Notes: generated by a model not told the origin, from the letters alone. 64,000 bases of DNA from Nymphaea colorata (GCF_008831285.2 NC_045148.1:21137002-21201001), one strand, 5' to 3'. Positions 1 through 11,914 are shown, counted from the first letter of the stretch. Numbers and translations are program-made.

Positions 1-915
1 CATTTCCTTTTGGTTAAACATCCTTTCTATATCTGTGTAGAAGAATATTGGAAGTTTGATGTTCAAACTTTTGAAAATGTTCTTGAAGAATTGTTTGAGA
101 ATGTGAAACATTTTGAGGAAAACTAGAATTGAGAAATCTTTGTAGATATCATTTAGAAACCTTGGAAATCATTTTGAAGTTATTTTAGTGTTCTCTTAAG
201 ACTTTAAGTAGGTTTGAGATTTTGCTCTAATTCGATTACCACCTAGTTAGAGCTTCATCTCATCTTGCTTAAGTTCTATTAGAGATGTGTTTGTGCTCAT
301 TTGTGATATTGAATGGAAGTGAATGCATGGATGCATTGATCATAATATTCCTACCACAACATTTATCTAAGGCATTCCTCCATAACATACATCTAAGATT
401 TTTGTTTTTATAGTTATCATATATAAGAAGAAAGTTTTTGAAAATGGATGGGGATTGTAGACCATCAAGCATGAATCCAATATTGGGTCATTACTTAAGT
501 TGTGGTCTTAATGAAGTCGGTAAATAAAAATGATCTTGGAGAAGAAAAATGTCCAAAAGAATGCAAAAGATGAGATACTTGATTGAAAGAAAAATTAGAG
601 AAGGAGAAAGAGAAAGAGTTCTTGAAAATCACAAAATCATAGATTTAAAAGAAAGAAAGATATGTATTCATAATACACATATACATATATTTGTATATCT
701 ATATATGTATAGATACATATATGTAAGTTTATGAAAATGAGGTTTGAATTTTAGTAGAGAAGGAAAATGAAGCTTTTAAAGAAAGAAAGAAAGAGAGGGC
801 GATAGAAAAGATGCACATACATGTGTATATACAATCACTTATACACATATATGAAAGATTGTAAAAACTTGATTGATTGAATAAAGAGAGAGATTTTGAG
901 GAAAAGAAATGGAGA

Positions 916-954
<39 letters not shown>

Positions 955-2693
955 AAATTTGTAGATGAAGGCATTTGACTTAAAAAGATACAAAGATTCT
1001 AGAGATAAAAAGTAGGACATTCATATATGTATATGCATTCATATTGATGCAAAAATTGTAAAATGAAATATGTAAACATAGAGAGAGAATGATAAAAATC
1101 ATCATCTGCACACACATGTATATACATGTATGTCTTTATGAGATTAAAGATAAATTAACCATCCGACTTCAAGTTTGACGTAGGCCGGAGGGGAGCTTGG
1201 ACTCGTGCAAGAGTCTAGCTAAGTCTCCAAAGCCATATTAGAAGGTTTCTTAAAAAATGTTTTGCAAAATATGATTTATATAAACATAGAATATTGTTAT
1301 TCCATTGGTTGCAAGGAATATGTTTCTCCACCATTGGGTATGGAAGAAGTTTAAACCACATGATAAGTGCTCATTAAGGTTCCTAATTGGATGATTAAAA
1401 AGAAACTAACGCGAAATGATATGAAAGTGCACTTTAACATGTACAAATTCGTGAAGGTTCTTCCTGGGTTGGACGAGTCCCAACCTCAAAATTACATGAA
1501 TAAAACAAAAGAATACCAAACCATACTTTGATTTTCACCGTGCATTCACATATAAATGAAAAATCAAATAACTATGCATCGATAGTATCAAAAAACAATA
1601 TTTATGAAAAGAAAGAGAGCATGATTGAATATGGAATGAAATCTCATCTTCTCATGTTCCCGGTGCACTCGAGCATAGCCTCTTGACTCTAGAGAGTGAG
1701 AGCTATTTCCTATGGCCATAGGGAAGTGAGGAAGAGAGAAAACAGAAAGCAAAATATAAATGAAAATCAAGCAACTACGCATGATAATATATAAGCATAT
1801 TCAAGGAAAGAAATAGAACATGATTCAACAATGAAATGAAATATTATCTCATCTTCTCATGTTCCGGTGCACTTGAGCGTAGCCTCTTGGCTCTAAAATA
1901 GAGTTGAAGCTATCTCTTATGGCCATTGGGAAATGAAAAAGAGAGGAAAATAGAAGGAAGCAAAGAACAACAAGAATGTATTCATAAAATGAGATAACAT
2001 GACTGAAGCATGGAAATGATGAAGATGAGTCATACAAGTATCTTTGGTGCTCCCTTGGAGAGTTGTAGTTAGCTCCAAGTTGGAGAGAAATGGAATGAGG
2101 AAGAGGGAGAGAAGAGAGTCAAGAGAAACCCTAAGTCTTCAAGTGAGAATACTCTAGGGTTTCTCCAGGGCCACTCTTACCAAGAGAGGGGAAAGTGGGG
2201 GTATTTATAGATATTTTGGAGCCAAAAACCTAAAATTTGATTTTTTTTAATTTCACCCTACTTTCATCCGAATTTCACATAACTTTGAATTATTTTGAAA
2301 AAAAATGGTTTGAAAAATGGGTATGATTGGCCATTAGGCTTATAAAAATATATTTTTTTAAATGAGTTGGGCATTGTCCACAAAAAAAATACTAAAATCA
2401 CCCTCTAAAATGAGGTTTTTTGTCAAAAGGAGGGTAAATGGTCTTCCCTACAAAAATACCAAAATCCCTCTAAAAAGAGGTTCTTTGTCAAAAGGAGGGG
2501 CAAATGGGTCTTGCCCACCAAAAAGACCAAATCGCTTTCTAAAAAGAGGTTTTTTGTCAAAAGGAGGGGACAAATGAGTCTGAAATGCTTGATTTGGATT
2601 TGAACTTGGATTTTGGATCTAATTTGGATCCAAAAATGGCATTTTGTGTTTTGATAAAGTCCGTAGTCTTTGGAAAATTTTGGGGTGATTACA
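1..2693 (-). repeat. 3' LTR of the LARD element (cut by window start)
   Basis: Position 1 corresponds to about 6564 in the other LTR, so roughly 170 bp of the 3' end lie outside the window. The outer end at 2693 reads GGTGATTACA on the plus strand. Two copies of a roughly 200-bp unit centred on GTGCACTCGAGC-like cores lie at 1663 and 1867. Near 2370-2580 there is a short repeated segment around the motif TTGTCAAAAGGAGGGG. Confidence 0.8.
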
Positions 2694-2710
2694 TATGCCC
2701 CTCTTTGTTA
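2694..2710 (-). promoter_or_regulatory. Polypurine tract of the LARD element
   Basis: On the minus strand AACAAAGAGGGGCATA directly precedes the LTR start. The Tat-like element has AAAGTGGGGCATC at the same place (19707-19719), so the plus-strand primer site is conserved between the two. Confidence 0.65.
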
Positions 2711-2789
2711 TTAAGCTGGTGCTAGCTGTGCTTAGTGACAGAGATAAGCATCGCAAATTTTTCAAACGAAACATTTTTTGGAGAGATGT

Positions 2790-3255
2790 TTCAGGCTTAA
2801 CCCCTTACCTGAATGGGTTGTTTGAGCTTATGTTGTAGGTTTAACCCTTGCCTATATGGGTTTGCCAATATTGAATTCAGGTTTAACCCCCCTGAAATGA
2901 GTTGCCTTGGCTTGCATGACAAGTTCAACCCCTTACCTTTGTGCATTGTATTGGCTTGCAGGTTCAACCCCTTACATGTGTGGGCTGCGTTGACTTGTAG
3001 TGCAAGTTTAACCCCTTTACCTACGTGGGTTGCTTTGGCTTGTATTGCAAGTTTAACTCCTTGCCTGCGTGGGTTGCTTTGGCTTGCAGGTTCAACACCT
3101 TACCTGTGTGAGCTGCGTTAACTCGTAGTGCAGGTTTAACACCTTTACCTGCGTGGGTTGCTTTGGCTTGCATTGCAGGTTTAACCCCTTGCCTGCGTGG
3201 GTTACTATTTTGTTTGTAGTTTCAAGTTTTACCCCTTTCCTGAATGGGTTGCTCA
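2790..3255 (-). repeat. Minisatellite next to the 3' LTR
   Basis: About nine to ten degenerate units of 45-55 bp are built around GGTTCAACCCCTTACCTG and TGGGTTGCTTTGGCTTGC. The reverse complement of the same unit lies at 19325-19630, at the same distance from the 3' LTR of the coding element. The reading frames across it are by-products of the repeat and are not genes. Confidence 0.85.
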
Positions 3256-6200
3256 ATAACAAGTGGCAGTACCAAGAAATAACCTTCATCACCTCGAACA
3301 CCTTTGTTGAAGCAATGACTAAGACCCTGTTGCTCCTTCATTGGTTGTGACAAGAAATTTTCCAATCACCTCGAGTGTCTTTTAGTGAAATTTTTGTTTT
3401 CACCCAAGGCTGGATTTGAACTTGTTAAAATTCCCAAACCAGTGTTTGGGTTGAGCTTGCTTCGAAAAACCCTTAGCCAAACGGCCAAGTTGCGCTTACT
3501 CCATAAAATTCCCTTGTCTAGTGACATGGTTGAACTAGTTTTTAGAAAGCTCCGAGCCTAGCGGCAGGATGCGCTTGATCAAATCTTTAGCTTAACACTA
3601 GTTGATTTGATTGAGATATAATCCTTTTACTATGGACAATAATAATGTTCATGAAAAATATTTGTCGCAAAAGAAATTTAGAAATGTCCTTGAAATATTA
3701 AAAAAAATGCCCCAGTATTGCCATGATTGATAAAGGATAGGATCTTATTCAAAATAGAATGTTGGTAGAAGATAAAAGGTTGATGTCTAGATTGGACTAG
3801 TGACATTGCCTCAATAAAAAGGTGTGAACAAAGTTATATAAAAGAAACTGGTAATTTTCCCTTAATAGAAAATTAGAGAGCAAGGTAAAACATATATATG
3901 AGCTTTGGTATGCAAGAATTTGTGTTTTGCTCGAAGAAGAAGAAATTGAGACAAAGTTGTAGAAAAGAAATTTGTTATAAGAATATGATCGGTAGATGGT
4001 TATTCTCATGGGAGATATTAAGATATTGTAGGAAAACAGAGAATCTTAGTTTTGAAATGGTTAAATCTCAAGTAGAGTATAAATATATGAGGTTTGATTT
4101 ATGAAGATATAGATTCAACAAGGGTGAATGAATAAGTCAAAAATCAAATGTCAGATGATTGAAAATAGAATGTAATCGGAGCATTTGCAAAAATCTTAGA
4201 ATAAACGATGACCTAATAAAATCATGGAAGTAGAAAAATGGTAGAAAGCACACCATATGTTTTGAAGCCAAAAAATTATTGGGCTAAATATAAATGAGAA
4301 AAAAAAAGGAATGTATGGCCCGAGTCAAGCACGTGTTGATCACAGACAGAGATTGAGGCAAAGACGCTAATGGAAGTTGCCTCAATAGAATGAATGGACA
4401 AAATTATATGAAGAAAAGTGATATGTGAGGATGAAAGGTAATATCACGTGTCTGAGTTTTGATATAAAAGAATTTTGACACGCAATTGGGACAAAGCTTG
4501 TATGAAAGAAATTTATTGTAGAAATATGATCGGTAAATAGTGATTCTCATAAAAAGATATCAAGTTGATAATATAGGAAGATAAAGAGAATTACAAGCAA
4601 TTTATCAATACATGATGTTTGATTCATGCATGTCTAATGATTGAAAATGGAGTATAATCGAGTAAAGCAAAGATTGACATTCAATTTGGAATAAATGATA
4701 GCCCAATGAAATCATGAGAGTAATGAAATAGGGAGAAGGATATACTATGGGTGTTGACGCTAGAAAATTGTCAAGCAAAGTTACATTCAAGAATATAACT
4801 CTGGACAAATAAATGATAGATTGGCAAGGAGCAATCGATGTCCCAAATTATGGAAGTAGTAGAATACAAAGAAATACACCCTATGAGTATTAAAGATAAG
4901 GAAAAGAATGCATGACCTAAGCCAAGCAAAGTTGATAATTGAGTTAGAAAACATGATGTAAGACAAATAAATGAGAGATTGACAAAGTATGATGAAATGT
5001 AGATTTTGAAGCATTTCTAGAAAGAAGATGGACTTGTCATAGAATAATTGATGACCCATGGAAAGAAAGACACACTATGTGTATTGAAGCTAGAAAGTTA
5101 TTTGGCTGCATATGAATGAAGGAAAAATAATGCACGACCTGAGTCAAGTGAGTTGATAATTGGGCAAATATGTGGCCATCATGTTCAAGAATATGAGGTC
5201 GAACAAATAAATAAGGGATTGACAATATATAATAAAACATAGATTTCGAAGCAACTCTAGAAAAATAGACTTGCCAAGGAATAATTGTTTATGGAAATAG
5301 TAAAATGTGAGGAAAGACACATCATACGTATTAAAACTTGAAAAAATATTTGGCTAAAATGAGAGCAAAAGAATGCTTGACCTAAGTCAAGCAAAGTTTG
5401 TAATTGAGCCAATAACTGGCTATCATGTTTTAACATATGAAGTTGGACAAATGAATAGATGAGAGATAGACAAAGTATGTTAAAATGTAAATCTTGAAGT
5501 AATTCTAAAAAATGGATGACAGTATTTGAAAAAATCAATGTCATTTATATAGTAAGGTTAAAACATGTTCTTATGTTGTGATCATGTTGAAGATTATATA
5601 GATATGATCGAAGAAGACATTGATTTAAATAAGAAAATGGAATGTAAAATTATTCAATTGATCAAAGATTGTATAGAAGACACACATGCAATCATCATAC
5701 AATGATAAACATCCAACATTTTTGAAGTCACATTTATCATGCATATATTTGGAAAAGGAGCATAGGACCCTAATTGAATTGGGTTTGATCAAATTGTTTC
5801 ATATAAGGTATGCCAATATACCTTAGCCAAAAGACTTGGTACAAGTATAAAAATTTTCATTTGGCAACTAAGGATAAGGCTTATCGACTTATTCTTGGAC
5901 ACTAGTCGATATACCACAAGTTACCACTCATGATACTAACAAGGGGTTTTTCCCGTCCAAGGTGTGGTCTAGTTGTAAGGCTTAGTCTTGTGCTACCGCC
6001 TAAGACCAAACCCGACAACGTGATGACCGAGACAAAATAGGTATGAGAAATTTTGAAATATGAGAAATCATGTAAAATGAGTTGTCTCTAATGCAATGTT
6101 GCCTAAGATGATGATTGAAATAAATAAAAGTGCAAACACTGTTTTCAAATAACTCCTAAATTGAGGAGGGTTGTATTTGATGCTAAATCTAAGTGAACAT

Positions 6201-6373
6201 GATTGATCCACTTCAATTAGTCTTACGTGCAATAAAGTAAATACAATCACCAAGCAATGCAATGAAGTGTCAATGGGGTCAAGGCCAAAATAGGGGACAT
6301 GCTTTATCATTGGCAATATATGAGATGTTCAAGTTTGTGGAAATGCATCAACTATAATTATAGCCAAACAATG
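3256..6373. other. Non-coding interior of the LARD
   Basis: No frame longer than about 95 codons and no retroviral motif (zinc knuckle, DTG, YxDD, DDE) is seen on either strand. The middle holds the tandem repeat listed separately at 4190-5530. The part from 5750 to 6370, which follows the primer site on the minus strand, is unique-looking leader sequence. I see no host gene here. Confidence 0.6.
4190..5530. repeat. Degenerate ~240-bp tandem repeat
   Basis: Units recur around ACAAATAAATGAGAGATTGA at about 4963, 5203 and 5445, a period of about 240 bp. More degenerate copies lie upstream (about 4490 and 4810). Within each unit the order is the same: a 'gacctaagtcaagcaaag' segment, a 'catgttcaagaatatga' segment, then a 'tttgaagcaattctag' segment. 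It is probably an old expansion of internal element DNA. Confidence 0.65.
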
Positions 6374-6396
6374 ACGGGTCCCATCACGGTCGCCCT
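6374..6396 (-). promoter_or_regulatory. Primer-binding-site region of the LARD
   Basis: Immediately after the LTR end, the minus strand reads GGGCGACCGTGATGGGACC. It resembles the GGCGACTC..TGGGGA primer-site region typical of plant Tat/Ogre-lineage elements. The tRNA assignment (Arg-type) is from recall of that lineage and was not checked. Confidence 0.45.
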
Positions 6397-6397
6397 A

Positions 6398-9342
6398 TGT
6401 TTACATCCCCAAAATTTTTTTGGTTGGTTTTGGAGTACACTAGAAAAATGATGTTTTGTTTTAAAATAGGAAAGAAAGGGACTCGCCCGTCGGTACGAGG
6501 ATCAACCGTTTTCGGTGCCTTTACGATGGGTAATCAACCCAATGGCTATGTTTATCATTGATGCATTTTCTTTTGATATAAACATCCTTTCTATATCTGG
6601 TGTAGAAGAATATTGGAAGTTTGATGTTCAAACTTTTGAAATTGTTCTTGAAGAATTGTTTGAGAATGTGAAACATTTTGAGGAAAACTAGAGTTGGAAA
6701 ATCTTTGTAAATATCATTTGGAAACGTTGGGAAATCATTTTGAAGTCATTTTAGTATTCTCTTAAGACCTTAAGTAGGTTTGAGATTTTTCTCTAATTCG
6801 ATCACTACCTAGTTAGAGCTTCATCTTATCTTGCTTAAGTTCTTTTATAGATGTGATTGTGCTTATTTGTGATATTGAATGGAAGTTAATGCATGGATGC
6901 ATTGATCCTAAGATGAATGAAAGAAAAATGACTCATTCCTACCACAACATTCATCTAAGGTATTTCTACCATAACATACATCTAAGATTTTTGTTTTTAT
7001 AGTTATCATATATAAGAAAGAAAAGTTTTTGAAAATTGATTGGGATTGTAGACCATCTAGCATTAATCTAATATTGGATCATTACTTGAGTTGTGGTCTT
7101 AATGAAGTCGGTAAATGAAAATGATCTTGGAGAAGAAAAATGTCCAAAAGAATGCAAAAGATGAGATACTTGATTGTAAGAAAAATTAGAGAAGGAGATC
7201 TCGAAATCACAAAATCAAAGATTTAAAAGAAAGAAAGATATGCTTTCATACACATATACACATATACATATATATGTATATCTATATAAGTTTATGAAAA
7301 TGGGGTTTGAATTTTAGTATAGAAGGAAAATGAAGCTTTTAAAAAAAAGAAAGAAAGAGGGGGCGATAGAAAAGATGCACATACATGTATATATACTATC
7401 ACATATACACATATATGGATGATTGAAAAAGCTTCATTGATTTGAATAAAGAAAGAGTTTTTAGAGTATATACAAGAAATTTGTAGATGAAGGCATTTGA
7501 CTTAGAAAGAGGCAAAGATTCTAGAGAGAAAAAGTAGGAGATTCATACATATATATATATATGCATTCATATTGATACGAAAATTTGTAAAATGAAATCT
7601 GTAAACATGGAGAGAGAATGATAAAAATCATCATGTGCACACACATGTATATACATGTATGTTTTTATGAGATTAAAGATAAACTAAAACATCCATCATC
7701 AAGTTTGATGTAGGCCGGAGGGGAATTTGGACTCATGCAAGAGTCTAAACTAATTCTCCAAAGCCATATTAGAAGGTTTCTTTCAAAATTATTTTGGAAA
7801 ATATGATTTATATAAACATAGAATATTGTTATTCCATTGGTTGCAAGGGAATATGTTTCTTCCACCATTGGTTATGGAAGAAGCTCGAACCACACGAGAA
7901 GGTGCTCATTAGGATTTTTAATTGGATGATTAAAAAGAAACTAATGCGAAATGATATGAAAATGCACTTTAACATGTACATATTTGTGAAGGTTCTTCTC
8001 GGGTTGGACAAGCCCCAACCTCAAAATTACATGAATAAAACAAAAGTATACCAAACCATACTCTGATTCTCACCGTGCATTCACATATAAATGAAAAATC
8101 AAATAACGATGCATCGTTAGTACCAAAAAACAATATTTAAGAAAAGAAAGAGAGCATGATTCAACTATGAAATGAAATCTCATCTTCTCATGTTTCCGGT
8201 GCACTCGAGCATAACCTCTTGACTCTAGAGGGTGAGAGCTATCTCCTATGGCCATAGGGAAGTGAGGAAGAGAGAAAACAAGAGAAGCAAAATATAAATG
8301 GAAAATCAAGCAACTACGCATGGATAATATATAAGCAATGTTGAAGGAAAGAAATAGAACATGATTCAACAATAAAATAAAATATTATCTCATCTTCTCA
8401 TGTTCCCGGTGCACTTGAGCATAACCTCTTGGCTCTAAAATAGAGTTGAGAGTATCTCTTATGGCCATGGGGAAATGAAAAAGAGAGGAAAATAGAAAGA
8501 AGCAAAGAACAACAAGAATGCATTCAAGAAATGAGATAACATGACTGAAGCATAAAAATGAAAGATCATCTCATCTTCTCATGCTCTCTGTGCACTTGAG
8601 CATAGCCTCTTGGCTCTAAAATAGAGTTGAGAGCTATCTCTTTTGGCCATGGGGAGAGGAAGAAGAGAGGGAAGAAAATAGGAGAGAAATGAGAGTGATA
8701 ATTATTACATACCTCTACATGAGAAAATGAATTAGGGAAAATGAACAAACATGCTTTAAATAAACTTGAACTCACCTTGAATGAAGTTTCAATTTGATGA
8801 AGATGAGTCCTCCAAGGGATCTTTGGTGCTCCCTAGGAGAGTTGTAGCTTGTTCCAAGTTTAAGAGAAATGGAAAGAGGAAGAGGGAGAGAGAGAGCTCA
8901 AGATAAACCCTAAGTTAGTGAGAATACTCTAGGGTTTTTCCCAATGGGGGGTATTTATAGAGACTTTGGAGTCAAAAACCCAAACTTTGAATTTTTTTAA
9001 ATTTCTCCTATTTTGATCTGAATCTCACATAATTTTGAATTATTTTGAAAAAGAAATGGTTTGAAAATTGGTATGATTGGCCATTAGGCTTATAAAAATA
9101 GAATTTTTTTAAATGAGTTGGGCCTTTGTCCACCCAAAAAGACTAAAATCACCCTCTAAAAGGAGGTTTTTTCAAAATAAAGGGCAAATATGTCTTGCCC
9201 ACCAAAAAAACCAAAATTGCCCTATAAAAGGAGGATCTTTGTCAAAAGATGGGGCAAATGAGTCTTGCCCACCAAAAAGACCAAAATTGGTTTTTAAAAG
9301 GAGGTTCTTTGTCAAAAGGAAAGGCAAATGAGTCTGATTACA
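6398..9342 (-). repeat. 5' LTR of the LARD element
   Basis: A direct repeat of 1-2693 with the complete 3' end (TGTTTACATC on the plus strand at 6398). It has three copies of the GTGCAC-centred unit (8199, 8409, 8590) against two in the other LTR. About 100 bp just inside its 5' end are missing: the sequence jumps from AATGAGTCTG to ATTACA at about 9336. The two LTRs look more than 90 percent alike by eye over their first 150 shared bases. Confidence 0.8.
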
Positions 9343-9489
9343 TATTCTTATTATTATTATTATTATATACATATATACACACACATATCTTTCTTTGATT
9401 TCTTTCTTAAAATCTCTTTTTTTTCTTTCATTAGTCTTCCTCCCTCTCTCTCTCTTTTTTATTTTTTCCTTTCTTTCTCTCTCCCTCCC
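9343..9489. repeat. TTA/TA microsatellite and pyrimidine tract, interrupted part
   Basis: A (TTA)n and (TATACA)n stretch leads into a pyrimidine-rich tract that resumes at 12337 after the Gag-chromodomain element. Both parts share the target duplication CTCCC. Confidence 0.8.
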
Positions 9490-9907
9490 TGTCACGGGCC
9501 GACAACTCCGGACCGTGCGGCGCGGCAAACTCTCGCCAGTAAGCCGCAAGCCTTCGCCTCGTTCAAGTGGGCGCAGATCACTTGAACACTTTCTCGAAAA
9601 CAAAGGACATAAATTTGCACAAAGAGTGTGGAAAGAAAACTCGCAATATATTTCACTTCAAAGAGAAGAGTACATCACGAGGGAAAGCAAGCTATTACAC
9701 TTTACTTACAAGGATGGCCGAAGCCGCTTATAAAGTTCCCAAGCCGACCAACCAAAGCTAGGAACCCCAATCTATACACTTGCAAAGGACCTTGGGAGGG
9801 TGCTCCTACACAGATGAACACTCAAGCTTACACCAAGGCCCAAACATACACAAAGGAAATCAACTAAAACAAAAACAAAGACTGTACAACCCTGACACAG
9901 GGGAACA
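9490..9907 (-). repeat. 3' LTR of the Gag-chromodomain element
   Basis: A 418-bp direct repeat of 11915-12336, beginning TGTCACGGGCC and ending GGGGAACA on the plus strand. Several short open frames cross it and match frames in the other LTR; they are not genes. Confidence 0.92.
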
Positions 9908-9919
9908 GGCTCCCCCTTC
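9908..9919 (-). promoter_or_regulatory. Polypurine tract
   Basis: On the minus strand GAAGGGGGAGCC abuts the 3' LTR start TGTTCCCC, the expected place for plus-strand DNA priming. Confidence 0.8.
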
Positions 9920-9941
9920 AAAACAAGCGCCGTCCTCGGCG

Positions 9942-10589
9942 CTATCTGCTGTGATAGGTCTTCACGTCCAACGGGTAGCACTGCTTCATGCAAAACGCAT
10001 ACTCCCACGTTGGGTCTTGCTCGCCTATCCACTTTACTTGGTATTTCTTCGGCTCCCCTCGAGAGTTTGCTTTTTGCCGAAGAATCTTCTCCACCCGCTG
10101 ATCTGTTGCTTGTTTAGCCGGCGATACTCGCGGCATGGTGAGGTCTCGTTCTGGGAGGCTTCTGTTAGAGTCTCCGCCCTGCCTTTGTTGAAGAGTGGAT
10201 ACTACCACGGCCTTACCTTTATCCTTCCTTGTTGGGATGGTTGGGACCATGCAAGGGTGCCTCTCGTCCATGATACTTACACTGCGTAAGTGTGGCATCG
10301 GTACCATCTTTGATGCGCAGAGGAACTCCATGCCTAGAATCATCTGGAAATCATCTGTCTGAACCACCGAGAAGTTGGCCATTCCCGACCAACCCTCAAT
10401 CTTCACAACTGCATCTCGGACTATGGCGTAGATCGGTCTTGCCTCTGAGTTCACTGCCTTCACGCGTGACTCCCCTTTCCTCGGGTGAGGCCCATTCTCC
10501 CGACTTCGTCCTCCGAAATAAAATTGTGCGTGGCTCCCGTGTCTACCATGGCGATGGTAGGTTTTCCGTTCACCAAAATCTCTATGCAC
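9942..10589 (-). CDS. Protease C-terminal half plus chromodomain (second frame of the Gag element)
   Basis: This 215-codon frame overlaps the end of the Gag-protease frame in a different phase. The first ~40 codons are out of phase with the product. From about codon 40 it continues the retropepsin fold (KAVNSEARPI, FSVVQTDDFQMILGMEFL), then a linker (MDERHPCMVPT). At about codons 165-210 there is a gypsy-type chromodomain with VEKIL, YQVKWIGE and PTWE, ending just before the stop. In chromoviruses this domain is the C-terminus of integrase and guides insertion to chromatin. Here it follows protease directly, so about 900-1,000 residues of RT, RNase H and integrase are missing. A shift near 10500 separates it from Gag; it could be a mutation or a programmed frameshift, and I cannot tell which. 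The protease and chromodomain assignment is strong. Confidence 0.85.
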   Translation of the reverse strand: MHRDFGERKTYHRHGRHGSHAQFYFGGRSRENGPHPRKGESRVKAVNSEARPIYAIVRDAVVKIEGWSGMANFSVVQTDDFQMILGMEFLCASKMVPMPHLRSVSIMDERHPCMVPTIPTRKDKGKAVVVSTLQQRQGGDSNRSLPERDLTMPRVSPAKQATDQRVEKILRQKANSRGEPKKYQVKWIGEQDPTWEYAFCMKQCYPLDVKTYHSR

Positions 10590-11818
10590 ATGAGCTCCGT
10601 TGAAGGTGTCATTGTCACCTTCGTTTCCTCCTCTTTTGTCAAGGCGTGAAGAAGTTGAAGTGCCCCAATTCTGGGCTCTTCCACATCTCCACCTTGTAGC
10701 GCATTTGCAGATGACCTTGAAGTGCTTGCCTCTATAACCCTCGCAGCATTGGCCCGCCCTGTCGGCCTTACTCGCTTTGGGCAGACGCGTGCCTCATGCC
10801 TTTCCCCACAAACCCAACAAGTTACTTCTCTTGGTGGCCCATTGTAATCCCTGCGAAAGAATTGCCTTCCCCCAGTTTGCCTCTGAAATGACGATCCACT
10901 TCTGTCTCGTCGCTCCTCCTTACCATTGTGGTCGGACTCCCTCGTAGGCTTGAAGGTCTCAGTGTAGCTTTTGCGTTGGGTATCTGCCAAGCGCTCAGCT
11001 GCCACATATGCTTGCTCCAAAGTCTCTGGGTTCGATCTCTCCACGTCGGTCTGGGCCCAAGATTGGAGCCCTATGATGAACCAGTGAAGTTTGTCTTTTT
11101 CTGGCATCATAGGCACATCCAACATGACCTTCTGATAAGCCCCGATGTAATCCCTCAAGGCGCCAGTTTGCTTTAGGTTTGCAACCAACCTATAAGCATG
11201 TCTTTCGGCATCGACGGGCATGAAGTACCCCTTCAGTTGTTTGCGGAAGTCATCGAAGGTAGTAATCGTGCAATCCCCATTCTTAATGTCTAGCATTTTC
11301 CGCCTCCACCAAGCCACAGCATCCCCTTCTAACAACATTGTTGCGGTCTTGATCTTCAGATCTTCTTCTACGACGTTCTGCAGGTCTAGGTAGTAGTCCA
11401 CTTGGAACAGAAAGTTGTCGATCGCCCTCGCATCCCGGCTACCACTGTACTTTGCCGGACGTTGAACGTCGACCCTACTGGTCCTCTCTTGGCTACTACT
11501 AGCTGAGTTTGTTCGTAGCAATCTCTGATTTGAAGCCCGAAGTCCAGCAACTTCGTCCGGTAGGATCTTCACCAAGTCGGAGAGCGATCGGTTCATGGCC
11601 ACTGACTCGGCCATCTGTTCCCGCATCAACTTCATCTCCTCCTTGAATCCCTCAAAGGTCTCGGCAGCAAAGCCGAGGGCTTCCTCATGGGTGGCCACAT
11701 CTGCGACCAACCTATTCACCGTCTCTTCCAGGTTTCCCTGGTCATGGGCCGGGCTCGCCTCCTCTGGGCGGGGCGGCTCCTTGCCTTTGGCACCTTGCAG
11801 ATTGTATTGTGATGCCAT
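10460..11818 (-). CDS. gag: Gag with zinc knuckle and protease active site
   Basis: An uninterrupted 452-codon frame begins about 85 bp after the primer site. The ATG at 11818 is the first in frame and opens MASQYNLQGAKGK. Residues 30-95 are likely coiled coil. Residues 115-290 are a retrotransposon Gag domain (NFLFQVDYYLDL, GDAVAWWRRK, FDDFRKQLKGYF, DKLHWFIIGLQSW). Residues about 345-357 form a zinc knuckle CWVCGERHEARVC, spaced CX2CX3HX4C, one residue shorter than the usual CX2CX4HX4C. Residues about 420-435 hold the aspartic protease motif AMVDTGATHNFISEDE. The Gag would form the particle and package the element RNA. The frame is intact although its neighbours are decayed, consistent with recent insertion. 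It ends by a phase change inside the protease; the rest of the protease lies in the next frame. Confidence 0.93.
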   Translation of the reverse strand: MASQYNLQGAKGKEPPRPEEASPAHDQGNLEETVNRLVADVATHEEALGFAAETFEGFKEEMKLMREQMAESVAMNRSLSDLVKILPDEVAGLRASNQRLLRTNSASSSQERTSRVDVQRPAKYSGSRDARAIDNFLFQVDYYLDLQNVVEEDLKIKTATMLLEGDAVAWWRRKMLDIKNGDCTITTFDDFRKQLKGYFMPVDAERHAYRLVANLKQTGALRDYIGAYQKVMLDVPMMPEKDKLHWFIIGLQSWAQTDVERSNPETLEQAYVAAERLADTQRKSYTETFKPTRESDHNGKEERRDRSGSSFQRQTGGRQFFRRDYNGPPREVTCWVCGERHEARVCPKRVRPTGRANAARVIEASTSRSSANALQGGDVEEPRIGALQLLHALTKEEETKVTMTPSTELMCIEILVNGKPTIAMVDTGATHNFISEDEVGRMGLTRGKGSHA

Positions 11819-11900
11819 GGCGTTCTCCTCAACAGCAGCAAGTCGGCCCGATGATCTACACCGACTCTCCGATCGCTTCCCCAGTTTGAACAGAGCCTAG

Positions 11901-11912
11901 GCTCTGATACCA
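11901..11912 (-). promoter_or_regulatory. Primer-binding site, tRNA-iMet type
   Basis: The minus strand reads TGGTATCAGAGC two bases inside the 5' LTR. This is the standard plant initiator-methionine tRNA primer site and confirms minus-strand orientation. Confidence 0.95.
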
Positions 11913-11914
11913 GT

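Larger units (their letters stand above)
1..9342 (-). mobile_element. LARD-type non-autonomous LTR retrotransposon, Tat-related
   Basis: Two long direct repeats (1-2693 and 6398-9342) flank about 3.7 kb with no open frame worth calling. Read on the minus strand, the LTRs begin TGTAATCACC or similar and end ATGTAAACA, so they have TG...CA ends. A primer-site-like sequence follows the 5' LTR and a purine tract precedes the 3' LTR. The internal DNA holds a minisatellite and degenerate tandem repeats but no gag or pol. This is the architecture of a large retrotransposon derivative that is mobilised in trans. Its LTR and minisatellite match the 3' end of the coding element at 15850-22641, which suggests the same family. 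The left LTR is cut by the window edge, so the target duplication cannot be checked; the five bases after the right end are TATTC. Confidence 0.8.

Noticed and set aside
2362-3121. Frames of 71 and 102 codons
   Set aside because: They are made by the LTR repeat and minisatellite units, with repeated peptide words.
9328-9603. 143-codon minus-strand frame
   Set aside because: It joins LTR, microsatellite and LARD LTR sequence across an insertion boundary and cannot be a gene.
9395-9867. Frames of 64-112 codons over the left LTR of the compact element
   Set aside because: They lie in an LTR and have matching frames in the other LTR; no domain.
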